This document shows, piece after piece, positions 35,899 to 47,071 of a stretch of 64,000 bases of DNA. The notes under the pieces are model-generated. The model was not told where the DNA came from. It saw nothing but the letters and a program-made list of their open reading frames with translations, and did no database searches. A program made the translations under genes and the position numbers. The DNA lies in assembly GCA_949775045.1 (NCBI GenBank), contig OX459108.1, positions 2,369,631-2,433,630 of the forward strand, given 5' to 3'. The first letter of the stretch is position 1; every line of letters begins with the position of its first letter. The DNA comes from Metridium senile (taxonomy: Eukaryota; Cnidaria; Anthozoa; Actiniaria; Metridiidae).

Positions 35899-38167
35899 AA
35901 GCACAGGGAGCCCAAAAAGGATAAAGTGACCCCTAAGTCACGTGACCCGATATCACGTGACCTAACCCTATGTCACGTGACCCGATATCACGTGACCTGT
36001 CCAAAAGTATGCTTGGAATGTAGATCGATGGGGTAAGACCGCTGACCAGTCCTTGACCTTGTATCGCGGGCGCAGGTCATGTTCGGTGATCGCGGGCTCA
36101 GGTCCTGTTCAGGGATCGCGGGCAAACCGCTGACCGGTAGTTAGGGTTAGATCGCGGGCTCAACCCTCGCGCTAGAGCGCGTGGTGCCCACCGCTGACCG
36201 GTAGTTAGGGTTAGATCGCAGGCGCATGATCCACAAAAAATGCTCCACAGCACCAGAACCCGCATTATGCCACTACTACTTCATGTCCCAAAGGGCATCA
36301 TCAAGCTGATCATTATTTTAGTTTTCCATGAGAATACAATCCAAACAATGGGCTTTTAGTTTTGTTGTACACTACAATACTAATGAACTTTAACGAACAA
36401 ATGAATGCGAGTTTCTTCTCACCAACTGACATCGATCGGACAGTTAGCATAAAGTGTTAGGGTCAGGATTTGTAAGCCAAGGTTTCGATCCTCGAAAGGG
36501 TCACTCTATCAGAAGCATTAGATATAAATATAGTGTTTGCACTGTTATAACTGGGCATTTTCTTGTAAAATTATATTATTAATTTTTCCAATAAACTGTG
36601 TCAAGTAACTTCTGGGTTGTTTATCCTGTAATTTGGCTGTAACCCACATATACGAACCTGCTTGATCCTGTTTGGCTAAACAGGTTCTTATATTAAGGGG
36701 TATTAAAATGGCCAATTTCTGCCAAGAGGTTCTTAATCCACTAGGTTCTTAACTGCGGGTGTTTACATTAGTATAAAAAGAAATACTGGAGGAACGAATC
36801 GTAGCTGTAATTGCAATGTGATAATTTATGATAATATAATAATCTGCGAATTTCGTATTTACTTTATCATTTAAATGTCCAAAAACATTTTCATCTTTCA
36901 TAATTACAGCTGCTAAACCAAGATGAAATAAAAAAAACCTTTACTTGTTTCGCGATGAAACTTCGAAAAGATTTTGAAACACAGTTTGCTGATTAGCTAT
37001 GATTTTCTTTTGTTTGTAGTCGTTAAAATTCATTTAATTCTCTTTATATTTGCTAAATTAATATTATGTCCTCTATTGTTTAATCAACACTATTTAGTGG
37101 TAAATAGTACAAAGTATTGCACACTTGTAGTGTTTGTACTCTACCAAGAAGTTTTAAAAAGGGAAAAACTAAAAGTTACCCCGATTACTAACCTTGAAAA
37201 AGATTAGAAACCAACAAAAACCGCTAGCTTTTCATGTCAAAAACAACATTTCAAGGAGGTTAGACGGACAACAGGTTTTTAGAGCAAGAATTTTAAGTAT
37301 TAGATTGAATTGGAAACGTCAAACTAAAGAATAAATTAAACTCCAAAGATGAAGTGTTTTGTTTCATGTGTGACTGCATGGTGTATGTTTTTGAGCTTGA
37401 AGTCTTGAAGTCACATTTCAACTTGTATTGTCTTACCTTGGGTATACCATTTCCCTTTTAGTTTTCGGGTCTTCAAAAACTGTTATGAAATTATAGTATT
37501 GCATTTTTTCGTTTTTGAGTGTATACGTCTTAAATAGGTCTATCACACCCCTCTATTCACAAAATGTCGATCCTACTCTAGCAAATGTCGATCTAACCAG
37601 GCTGAAAAATGCCCTTAGTGTCTACTTCGATACATAACAGTATTACAAAAGTGATCATAACAATAACATTGCACAATAGGCGACGTGCACTAGTGCTATT
37701 TTATAAAACAAAGCATGATGGAAACGGAGTCCTTGGGTTTTATTTTCTTGTTTGAAAATTATTCAAGTTTCAATGTCTGAAACATGCCAAAAAGACATTA
37801 ATCAGCTTTGAGAAAAATTAATTCCAAAACGAAAATGCCAACTAATATAATAATCTGAGGGACTGTCTTTCAAAACAATATTTGGTCAGTCTTCAGTATA
37901 ACCGTATCATTTCTAGTTTTGCAATCAAGTAAAATATCTACATGCAAACGACCTTATTAAAAATATCAACTCCAAAAATTTGAAAAAAATTGCTTTAAAA
38001 TCGAGGCTACAAATTAAAAATTGATATTTGATAAATGTGAAAAACACATTTGTTAAGCTTTACAAATTAAAAATGTCTATATCAGATCTAGAAAAAATTC
38101 AAATGTTACGTTTAGAACGTAAATATCTGTAAATATGCTGATAATTAATATATACACTTACTTGCAG

Positions 38168-38377
38168 TAAGGTTGTCATACAAAATAGAACATTTGCATG
38201 CATGTCACATACAAAATAGAACATTTGTGACTTAGTGCGTAAGGAATTAGTTAAAAGACAAAAGAGAGAGTTCAGCTTGAGTGATCTTCTTTTGTCTTCT
38301 AATCAATTCCTATCGTACTAAATCACAAATGTTCTATTTTCTTTATAACAAATGTATATTTTTGTATGACAACCTTA
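38168..38377. mobile_element. TAAGGTTG-type MITE in cassette C
   Basis: 210 bp copy with the extended inverted ends seen at 17558 and a small GCATGCAT insertion near 38197. Confidence 0.8.
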
Positions 38378-40241
38378 CTGCAAGTAGGTGTATGTGTGTA
38401 TTTAAGGAAGCATCAGCCACCAAGTTCCCCTATAGAAACTGAAATAATGTAACAGCTCTAAATTCATAAAACTTAAAGTAAAAGTCAGCGACAAATAGAA
38501 TTAATAGCGGGCAAAGGAAAATCACTCTAATGCCATTGTTCAATTCCTAGACACATTTTTATTTCACCAGTCACTTCACAAGGTCACAAAAAAATAATTT
38601 ATGTAGAAATAATAAGCACGCAATGTTTCCCGATCGCTATGCTCTCAAAGCAACTTCAAATCTATGTTCGGTCATTTATTTTGTTCTGACCTCACAATTA
38701 CTTTGTTGAGACTGCCTCACATTGCGACACAACTAAAATAAACTAGTGAAAAAGAAAGAAAATTAGCAAAAATATCAACAAGACCACCATGACACTGAAG
38801 TTTTTTGATGCATTTTTATTCCATGGCATATATTATTTATTTATTTATTTAGCCCTTACAAACTTACTTCTCACATTACTTTAAATGTTATAATTGCCGA
38901 TTAATCATCGATGGGTTTCCATGATATTCAACCTCGTGATCATGTCACTTCACTGCTCAATTATGGGAGCTCGCTTCAGTGGTGTAACACCTGGCAAATC
39001 AGGGTATTCAAAGCGAGAGGAGATCCCCCTTTTTCGCCCTGAGTTTTGGTGTTCAACCAGCACCCACCATTCGCTATCGTAATACTCCTTGCCACCGTAA
39101 CCGATGTGCGCTCGCTGTTGTCCAGCATAGTAAGACCCTTTACCTGGGATCATGTGACCATCTGAGTACATGAGCCTACCAACATAGAGGGCCCTGCCTA
39201 CAAAATACAACGGTTTGTTGATAGGTTAGCAAATATATACAATTATATCAGTCTGCTAATGTGTCTATAAAACTGTACAACTGAGCAGCACCAGTCCCAT
39301 GTTTTATTTCTATCACTCTGCTCACATCCATCCATAACATCCATGTAAAGACTTGCCATTCATCCGTTTAACATTTTACACGTGACCGAGAATGAGCGTT
39401 TGGTTTGGTTTGTGTACTTACCATTATCAGTACCTCCAAGCACAGCATTAGCAGGGGGAGTACCTCCACTGGTCTTTTTCCATTCCAAATGCGATCTCCA
39501 TCCAGGGTTAGTGAGGATCTGGTAGTTGTGATTATAATACTCCTTTCCTCCCCAAGATGCGTGGGCCATTCTGCTAGAAACATCCATTTTTCCAGGAGTT
39601 TGGCCAGAGCCTAGTTGAATTCTGGCCACGTACAGAACCTGCAAAAGTGTGTGTATACTAAAAGGTTAACATACATAATTTTATGTAGTATAACAGGCTC
39701 TCATTACTAATTTACAAAAATATTTACAATAAAATAATATATCGCATCTTGATATATTTGCAAAGTGACTCTCGCGTGTGGGATTCTCACGAAACCTGAC
39801 AAAATACGAGGTCACATCCTCTCGATTCTTGCTCTTCTCATAATCAGTAGAGGACGCCTAGTAAGACACATAGTATATCGACAGAATTATTGATATATGG
39901 ATATTTCCAGCCATGAATCGAACTAAAATCAGGAAATGTAGTGCTTAAAATCAGTCAAATAGACTATTTTCGAATTCTCGGTGTTCTAGCATCAGCCATT
40001 ATTCACAAATATTAATGGTAAAGTTAAGAATGCACTTTGAAATTCCATGGACCTTCACTGGAACACATTAAATATTCTAAACAAAATCGATCGAGGCTAG
40101 GCTAACCCTGAAAAACTCGAAACTGGAGTACTGGATAACGGCGGCTAATTTGGTGTGCATAACCAAATGTTATCATGATATGTAATGCAGTCCCTAGAGG
40201 TTAAAATATTGTAATTTATTCATTTGTTAGCTTCATGTTAG

Positions 40242-40291
40242 TTAATACACTGATGATGGACGATGGATATCGTCCGAAATATATGTATTAA
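40242..40291 (+). ncRNA. Hammerhead-ribozyme-like motif
   Basis: Read as RNA: an 8 bp closing stem (TTAATACA with TGTATTAA), core CTGATGA, a 7 bp stem GGACGAT/ATCGTCC with loop GGAT, then GAAA and a minimal stem III (A-TA-T) followed by A as the possible cleavage base. Core order and short stem III match the hammerheads described in Penelope-like elements. One extra T lies between CTGATGA and stem II, and activity is untested, so it may be degenerate. Confidence 0.45.
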
Positions 40292-40346
40292 GAAACTTCT
40301 TGTAATTCTCTTCCCTTACAAACTCTTAGCCAAGTGCAACATCTTT

Positions 40347-40563
40347 AATATAATGAAATTTGTAACACTGACTTTACTGACGTTTCGAGATTCAGCCCTT
40401 CGTCGGAGTGAAAGAGTTAGACTAAGACAGACACTGAGTTTAAATAATTTAAACTCAGTGGTTGTGTTAGTCTAAGTCATTTACTCCGACGAAGGGCTAA
40501 AGCTCGAAACGTCAGTAAAGTTAAGTCAACATTTTTTACGGTGTTACAAATTTCATTATATTA
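40347..40563. repeat. Palindrome inside the 450 bp insertion
   Basis: The arms TAATATAATGAAATTTGTAA and its complement enclose ACTGACGTTTCGAG...CTCGAAACGTCAGT and meet at GAGTTTAAATAATTTAAACTC. The right arm reads CTCCGACGAAGGGCTAAAGC then CGAAACGTC, a hammerhead-like remnant of a second kind. Confidence 0.75.
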
Positions 40564-41008
40564 CCTATCATTTATATCAAACACCGACGCAGCCTATACT
40601 AGTTTACTCGCTAGTTTCCATTCAAATGTTATTCAGTAACTTGCTCAACAACCGGCAGAGGACCTGTGAAACCTATAACTTTTAGAGTTTTCATGAAACC
40701 AGACGTTTTGGAATCTGGAATCTAGCTGAGCGATGTATTGTTTGTTACAGCGAATGTTTCCAAGTATTTTCCATTTTTAAAAACGAAATACTTCAAACAA
40801 CGTCAAAATATGAATTTTCTGAAAGATGTTTAGTTACGTTGAGGTTGGCTTATTCGATTGGATTATTTCCAAAAAAAAATATTGAATAACCTTACCTCTC
40901 CGGGATAGTCTGACCCTCCGGCTACAGGATACGCGGGTACTTGACCGTATGAAGCGCTTACCCACTTCAAATTGGAAGCTGCGGTCTGTTATAATAATAA
41001 ATAAATAA

Positions 41009-42272
41009 ATTATATATATATATTTTAAAAACTATTGAACTATTCAGTTAATCAGATCCAGTGTTGCTTCTTTGTTTCTCGCCGAAAAGAAAACAATTAG
41101 ACAAAAAGACCCATTATTATTGATATATCACGGCACGAAATTTCAGACTTATTTACGAAACTTTAAACCAACGCTGATATTTCGACGCATCGAAACGTAC
41201 GTCGAAATGTCGAATTATCCGCGTTGGTTTTTATATTAAAAACTATTGAATTATTCTGTAAAAAAAGATTTAGTGTTGATTCTTTGTTTCTCGCCGAAAA
41301 AAACAATTAGACAAAAAGATTCAGACTTATTTACGAAACTTTAAACTAAGTGTAAAGGAGCTTAATATATATAACAACGTTAAGTAAATAATACATATCA
41401 AAAGGGTTATGTGAGTGAGAAACTTCATTCTCATAAAATGAACATACCCCTCAACTATTGATATATACCAAAGCTAGGACAATTGTCAACATATTTACAC
41501 AATACAGTGACATTATAACATGAAATTGAATATATATTTATAGATATACAGCCTATCTTGTAAAGGCCGTCCACCCGAATTAGACACCTCCAATACATAT
41601 ATTGGATATGTTCCCTACAGGGCGACAACATTTACAAGACCAGCTGTATATAATTAATATTAAACATTTATACAAATTTATAAAATGTGTAAAAATTGTT
41701 CAGAGTTCATATATATTTAAACATGTAAGATTTCCTTAAGGCCTTTCTTAAAGGAATAAAGTTTATCAAGCTTACCTACAGTTCCAGGTAAACTGTTCGG
41801 TTCATTATTTGTTCATACATGTCCTCCATTTTGCCCGTTGATCCTCCATTTTACTGTTGTCCGCTAATTTTTGTTTCATGTCTGTTTGCCTGGTTCATTT
41901 ACATTTTTACCTTTTTTCTTTTCTTTGTATTTTGCCCATCTGCCTATACACTTATTTGACTTTTCTTTAACCCTTGGCTTACCCCGAAAATTACACACAC
42001 CACAACAACAGCACACCCCCCTTTAAACACCCCTTCTATCCGATTTTCTTTTTCTTTCCTCTACTCAGTCGACCTTTCCTTACACATTCTATTTTACATC
42101 TTCATTCTCTTTCACTAATAAGCCCTGTTACTCTCACCACACCTTTTATTTTCATCACTTTTTCCTTTCTCTTCTACTCACTCGTTCACCTCTCAGTCAA
42201 TGAAATATTACATATACTTTCACAAAAGCTGTCTATGTATGCCTGTGCCAAAAAGAGTATTTCATAATGCTT
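41009..42272. other. AT-rich intergenic repeats, no gene
   Basis: Two degenerate copies of the DM9 upstream block (about 41020-41170 and 41225-41400, each with TCTTTGTTTCTCGCCGAAAA) flank a small inverted repeat around 41173-41228. Positions 41560-41645 hold a short inverted repeat (TCTTGTAAA/TTTACAAGA). Positions 41880-42230 are pyrimidine-rich; the 97-codon ORF there is low complexity and not supported. Confidence 0.5.
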
Positions 42273-43000
42273 GTCATTTTGATCTTTCATAATTAGAGCT
42301 GCTAGAGCAAGATAAAATAAAAAAACCTTCATTTGTTTCGCAATGAAACTTCGCAAAGACTTATAAACACAGTATGCTGATTAGCCATGATTTTATTTTG
42401 TTTGTAGTCGTTAACATTCATTTAGAGGTGTTTCATTCCTCCATTTTCTTTATATCAGAAAAAAAAACATCGAAAAATATACTACCTCATGAAATTTCAA
42501 CTACGAAGAGGTTTTGAAACGGGAAAAACTAAAAGTTACCCCGATTATTAACTATGGAAAGTCACTATTTTGCGTATTTTCACAAAAGAAGAGGAAAAGA
42601 AAAACATAAAAACGCTAACTTTTCATTTCAAAAACAACATTTCAAGGAGGTAAGACGAACGACAGGGTTTTAGAGGAAGAATGTTAAGTTTTAGATTGAA
42701 TTGGAAACGTCAAACTAAAGAATAAACTTCAAAGATGAAGAGGTTTTTGTTTTTTTGTAATTTTTTTCACCCCGCGAAGCATCTCCGTCTTCCAAAATCC
42801 CCTTGCAGTATCTAGGTACATGTCGAAGTCCTGCAAAGGGCCTATTTATTTACTGATTAGATAAAATCGGCCTTCTCCCTCTTCCCTTTATATTTTGATT
42901 CTCCCTCCTCCAGTTTCTCCCTTCTCCCTGTTTATTTTGCTGTTTCTCCCTCCTCCCTGGTCTGTTCCTCTCTTCTCAAACAAAATAAAAAAATTACAAC
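42273..43000. repeat. Decayed cassette fragment 1
   Basis: Homologous to the 16312-16750 part of cassette A (TCTTTCATAATTA, then AGTTACCCCGATTA), followed by a CT-rich block with CACCCCGCGAAGCATCT and several TTCTCCCTCCTCCCTG units. The same CT-rich block follows cassette fragment 2 at 45660-45900, so the two fragments are themselves a duplication. Confidence 0.7.
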
Positions 43001-44402
43001 TCGTTTCAACATCCATCGTGGTTCACTTGTTCGTGTCAGCTAAAATCCTTTGTAAAACTTCATTTTTGTTTCTTAACTTTCTTTGAAGTTGAGATATAAA
43101 CAAAACCTTTTGTCTTTAAACAATCTTTGATTTGGAATGATGAAGAAAGCTCCAGTAATTTTAATATTTTGGCATTAAAATTTCTGTAAGTTTGTTGAGG
43201 CAGCCATCACATGCTGAATGAAAACCGGTTTCTGAAAACCCGCTCTTTTTCAGTAAAACTACTGGGAAGCCATTTGAAAGCAACGCGCGTCGTAAAATAT
43301 GAAAAACATTAATAATAGAGAGAGAATAAAAAAATAAATAAGTTTTTTACCGGCTAACGGTCGGTCCGTATAGTGAAAAACTGCCCTCGGTCTTGGAAAA
43401 CGGACCTCGTCGGACCTCGGTCCGTACATCCAAGACCTCGGGCAGTTTTTCCCTATACGGACCTCCCAGCCGGTAAATAACATATATATATTTCGACTAA
43501 AATAATTAAAAATATTTTAGAAACTAATTAAATGTCAAGTCTACCATTTATGTCACACATGCCCATACTACCATTTAGGAAGACAGGATGGTTTAGATAA
43601 TCATTCTATCTCCAAGCGACATTCAGGTTTTTACACAAACGTGTATTCATGTTTATTCGTATGATTCATGGTCGATCTTCTATAGTCAAAATAAACTTTC
43701 TCATTACTAATTAATTATAGTTTAGGAAAATATAAGGATTGGCTGCCCACAATTGTGTGACTACTCTCACAACGATAATTCAGTATGCCCCTAAAAGTTA
43801 AAATATAGTTTTAAAGACAATTTTACATTAGCACCCGTCCCTTATTAAAGTCGTGCCATTGCAGTTAGTCAATCAAAACTTTAGTTCTTTTTTGTCAGAG
43901 TGAAAGGCTCATGTTACCTTGTATTGTGATATAAATATGAGTAAGTTTTAGCTTGTAAAGTACATGAGCAGAGGAAAAAGTCCAATGCAATACTACTACA
44001 ACAAATATAGATCCAGATGCCAGCCTACCAATATCGGAGCAGTCTGTCCCGTTAACGCTGTTGGCTGAACCCCGTTAACACTGGTGGAGAAACCCAAGAA
44101 AAGAAAACAAGAGACAGGTATGAGAATTGTATTGTAGTTATCGTGAAAGCCTCTGCAAGGATTCAAACAAAAATACTGTTCTTCTTGGCATTCCATATGT
44201 ATACAATGTAGTGAATATTTTTTATGTAAGCAAAACATTTGCAAATTATATACCATGTCTTTATACGCATAATTCTTTTCTGTAGCTGAGATATAATCTA
44301 CATCACCGATTCAACAAAAAAATTCAATCGTGTCGAATCCACACACGCGTAGTACAACCAGAGCACAGCTCTGTAAGTCGTGTACAAATACATGCATCGA
44401 CA
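43001..44402. other. Intergenic, one MITE, no supported gene
   Basis: Apart from the palindromic MITE at 43348-43475, nothing recognisable is seen. GTTAACGCTGTTGGCTG and GTTAACACTGGTGGAG near 44052-44091 could be the leader of the degraded retroelement whose gag follows at 44403, but no terminal repeat could be defined. Confidence 0.4.
43348..43475. mobile_element. Palindromic MITE, 128 bp
   Basis: Runs from TACCGGCTAACGGTCGGTCC to a near complement ending ACCTCCCAGCCGGTA. The inner part GAAAAACTGCCC/GGGCAGTTTTTC and the centre ACCTCGTCGGACCTCGGTCC are also self-complementary. Both ends are TA, fitting TA-target transposons. Confidence 0.7.
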
Positions 44403-45032
44403 ATGGTGTCGACTGACGATTTAAAACAACTCCAAGAGCAAATGGCTCAATTATTTTCAAATTCATTTGAAAACGTTAGGACTGCCTTACCGGCCACTCA
44501 AGAACACCACACAAACGAACTAGACAAATTGCAACAATCACTACACCATTTAGTGGGGGCAAATGAGACCACTTCCAAACCCTTAGGACTAAATAGCCGC
44601 ATGCCATTATTTAAGGGAGACGGGGATGACGCCTTAGTCTTTTTGGAGCTCTTTACGCTCTACTCTAGATTTTGTAAGTGGACTGAGGATCAAAAGCTAC
44701 TAGGTTTTCCATTAGCCTTATCAGGCACTGCACAGTTGTGGTATTCAACACTCGCCTTAAGCGATCACCATTCTTTAAGGAATTGACAGACCTTTTTGAG
44801 AAGCATTTCTTATCAAACTCAGATCATTTCATTTTGCGACAACAATTTTAAACACTAGAAAACAATTACCCAATGAAGTACAAGAGGTTTACGCTGCTGA
44901 CATTCGCAGACGTTGCCGACGATTGAAACTAAATGCAAATGAGCACATGCACTATTTTGTAAACGGCCTAAAACCAGAATTACGCACATTCGTCATATTG
45001 AGCGAGCAAAAAACAATCGACGAGGCCGAACT
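44403..45032 (+). pseudogene. Broken LTR-retrotransposon gag
   Basis: An ATG-initiated frame runs 127 codons (44403-44786): a coiled-coil-like start (DDLKQLQEQMAQLF), then MPLFKGDGDDALVFLELF and GTAQLWYSTLAL, as in Ty3/Metaviridae-type gag capsids. The frame then shifts. Gag-like words continue in other frames: DLFEKHFLSNSDHF, then VYAADIRRRCRRLKLN, FVNGLKPELRTFVI and KTIDEAEL, ending in a stop at about 45032. There is no zinc knuckle, protease or reverse transcriptase downstream. It is a dead fragment. Confidence 0.75.
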
Positions 45033-45355
45033 GTAACGGAACACGGTGGGTAAGTCAATCCATCCCTCCCAAATTGACCTTCAAGTACGAATTCCCCAGG
45101 ATAACAGACTTAAAGAATAACGACACATACACCGAATATAACATAAACTATATATTACTTAAACTTGAAGGATAAATTAAATGACTAAATGAAACTAAAT
45201 TATATGCTTGATAGTAAAGTTTGTTGTTACTTAAACTTGAATGCCGGATAAATGATTCGTAAATCTTAAGTTATATTAAATGATACTGTGGATGCGCCAT
45301 CTAACACTACAATATTTTTGTTGTTCCCAAGAGTAAACCATGCATAAGGTGTCCA
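45033..45355. other. Intergenic, no gene seen
   Basis: AT-rich sequence between the gag remnant and cassette fragment 2, with two similar TACTTAAACTTGAA words (about 45157 and 45230). Nothing else is recognised. Confidence 0.4.
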
Positions 45356-46900
45356 GTTCATGAAATTTCAACTACCAAGACGTTTAATTTGGAAACAGGA
45401 ATAAAAACTAAAACTTACCCTGATTACCAACCTTGGAATCGAAAGTCTCTATTTTGCTTGATTTTCACAAAAGAATAGGAAAAGAAACCAATAAAAAACG
45501 CCGGCTAACTTTTCATGTCAAAAACAACATTTCAAGGAGGTAAGACGGACGACAGATTTTAAGAGGAAGAATTTTAAGTATTAGATTGAATTGGAAACGT
45601 CTAGCTAAAGAATAAACTCCAAAGATGAAGTGTTTTGTTTTTGTATAGTTTTGTATTTTTTTCACCCCGCGAAGCATCTTCGTTATCCAAAATCTTGTTG
45701 CTTTGCGGTATCTAGGTACATGACCAAGTCCTGCAAAGGGCCTATTTATTTACTGATTAGATAAATTCGGCCTTCTCCCTCCTCCCTGTATATTTTGATC
45801 CTCCCCCTCCCTCTATTTTTTCCTCCAGTTTCTCCCTCCTCCCTGTTTATTTTGCTGTTTCTCCCTCCTCCCTGATCTTTTTCTTCCCTCTCAAACAAAA
45901 TCAAATTATAATCAAATTGTAATATTTATTCAAAACACCAAATAGATACAAAGAAAACAATATGGAATTATGAGAAAGTAGTAGTGGACAAGAACAGCAG
46001 ACGTATCTACCAAGAATGTGCTAAGTAGCTACTTTGATATGTATGTGCCACTGCATGGTGTATGTTTTTGATATTGAAGTCTTGAAGTCACATTTCAACT
46101 TTCATTGTCTTACCTTGGGTGTACAATTTTCCTTTTAGTCTTAGGGTCTTCAAAAACTGTTATCAAATTAATAATGCATTTTTTCGTTTTGAGTGTATAC
46201 GTTTTAAATAAGTTTATCACACCCCTGTATTCACAAAATCTCGATCCCACTCTAGCAAATGTCGATCTAGCCAGGTTGAAATATGCCCTTAGTGTTTACT
46301 TCGATACATAACAGTATTAGAAAAGTGATCATAACAATAACATTGCTCAATAGGCGACGTGCACTAGTGCTATTTTATAAAACAAAGCATGATGAAAACT
46401 GAGTCCTTGGGTTTTCAATAAAAACGTACATAAGTTTTATAATTTTAAGCATACAGAAAGATCAGTCAGTGATAGTTAGCCCAGCTTCGCAGTATTGAAT
46501 TTATTAAACATTAAGAAATGACATATAATTGCTTTCTGCATTTCGCTAAGAAATGTTATAAGCAATCTATGCTATATCTTTACAGTTAAAACGGACCAAA
46601 CTTATCTAGAAAATAAGAACGAAAATTAATGTAGCAAAACTTATTTCAACAAAGACTGCAATATTTACATAAAACAATGTCTGAGTTTTTAATTTATATT
46701 TTTTTCTTGTTTGAAAATTATTCAAGTTTCAATGTCTGAAACATGCCAAAAAGGCATTAATCAGCTTTGAGAAAAATTATTTCCAAAACGAAAGCGCCAA
46801 CTAATATAATAATCTGAGGGGCTGTCTTTCAAAATCGAGGCTACAAATAAAAAATTGCATTGATACTTGATTAATGTGAAAAACACATTTGTTAAGCTAT
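45356..46900. repeat. Decayed cassette fragment 2
   Basis: Collinear with 16500-17460 of cassette A in two main blocks (45356-45640 and 46036-46410), interrupted by the CT-rich block (45660-45900) and by about 280 bp of unrelated sequence (46415-46695). It resumes with TTGTTTGAAAATTATTCAAG to about 46900. The DM9 exons do not follow here; they reappear at 52197 in cassette D. The intervening 5 kb was probably inserted into the 3' flank of copy D. Confidence 0.7.
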
Positions 46901-47071
46901 CTGATTAAATTATACAGGCAATGACCCGTCCCTTCGTGACGAAGTTTGATGTGTGTTTTTCATGCCTTTTATAGATTGTATTAAACATTTTTACCGCGTA
47001 TTTTTTCGCTTCTCCTAACAGTTAGCATATTGTTGAAAATGTTTAAACCCAAAAAGTGATGAATGCTGTGG

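Larger units (their letters stand above)
30961..36278 (+). mobile_element. Polymerase-bearing element of 5.3 kb
   Basis: Homology to cassette A stops after GTAAAGATAA (30960) and cassette homology resumes at ACTTCATGTCCC (about 36279), so this block is the part unique to this place. It holds one intact family-B DNA polymerase gene, an AT-rich leader and a 1.1 kb GC-rich tail. The coding part is visibly richer in GC than all surrounding DNA. No terminal inverted repeats, integrase, capsid, protease or ATPase gene could be found, so it is either a fragment of a Polinton/adintovirus-like element or a different, smaller type. The exact ends are uncertain. Confidence 0.6.
35159..36278. repeat. GC-rich tail with iterated short motifs
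   Basis: Non-coding tail unlike the AT-rich surroundings. CACGTGAC occurs six times (35589, 35614, 35939, 35954, 35974, 35989). CCGCTGACC recurs at least five times (near 35664, 35695, 36040, 36127, 36191). TCGCGGGC recurs from 35736 to 36170. GTAGTTAGGGTTAGATCGC occurs twice (from 36137 and 36201). The arrangement resembles iterons or protein-binding arrays of a replication origin or element end, but this is inference. The 132-codon and 121-codon ORFs here are GC-rich shadows. Confidence 0.6.
40174..40622. mobile_element. 450 bp insertion in DM9-C intron 2 with 10 bp target duplication
   Basis: CAAATGTTAT occurs at 40164-40173 and again at 40623-40632. In copies A, B and D the same intron has this word once, uninterrupted. 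The insert therefore made a 9-10 bp duplication. It contains a hammerhead-like motif (40242-40291) and a 217 bp palindrome (40347-40563). There is no ORF of note. The sequence style (CGACGAAGGGCT followed by CGAAACGTC) recalls the ends of Penelope-like retroelements, so a non-autonomous retroelement is possible. Confidence 0.7.
38950..40985 (-). pseudogene. DM9 protein gene copy C, exons 2-4 only (5' truncated)
   Basis: Exons on the minus strand: 40896-40985, 39422-39638 and 38950-39197, with intact GT-AG sites and an uninterrupted frame of 184 codons plus stop. No signal-peptide exon exists upstream: just past 40985 the intron is replaced by AT-rich repeat sequence, and nothing like exon 1 is found up to 51 kb. 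It is probably a truncated pseudogene, unless an unrelated first exon is used. Like copy D it has HASWGGKE in repeat 1 and the two-residue-longer YYAGQQRAHIGYGGKE in repeat 2. The reading frame has stayed open, so loss may be recent. Confidence 0.75.
36279..41008. repeat. Segmental duplication cassette C (carries DM9 copy C)
   Basis: Starts like cassette B, then follows A and B through the 3' flank and DM9 exons 4, 3 and 2. Homology breaks off just upstream of exon 2 at about 41008, so the cassette has lost intron 1, exon 1 and the promoter. At 37078-37142 a truncated MITE ending GTGTTTGTACTCTA replaces the usual sequence; it is the same family as the one at 61480. No gene is supported in 36770-38160. 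Confidence 0.8.

Noticed and set aside
35197..35904. 132- and 121-codon ORFs in the GC-rich tail
   Set aside because: Low-complexity, Pro/Arg-rich frames on opposite strands over repeated motifs; typical chance ORFs of GC-rich DNA.
41974..42267. 97-codon Pro/Ser/Phe-rich ORF
   Set aside because: Sits in a pyrimidine-rich tract with no homologue or splice signal.
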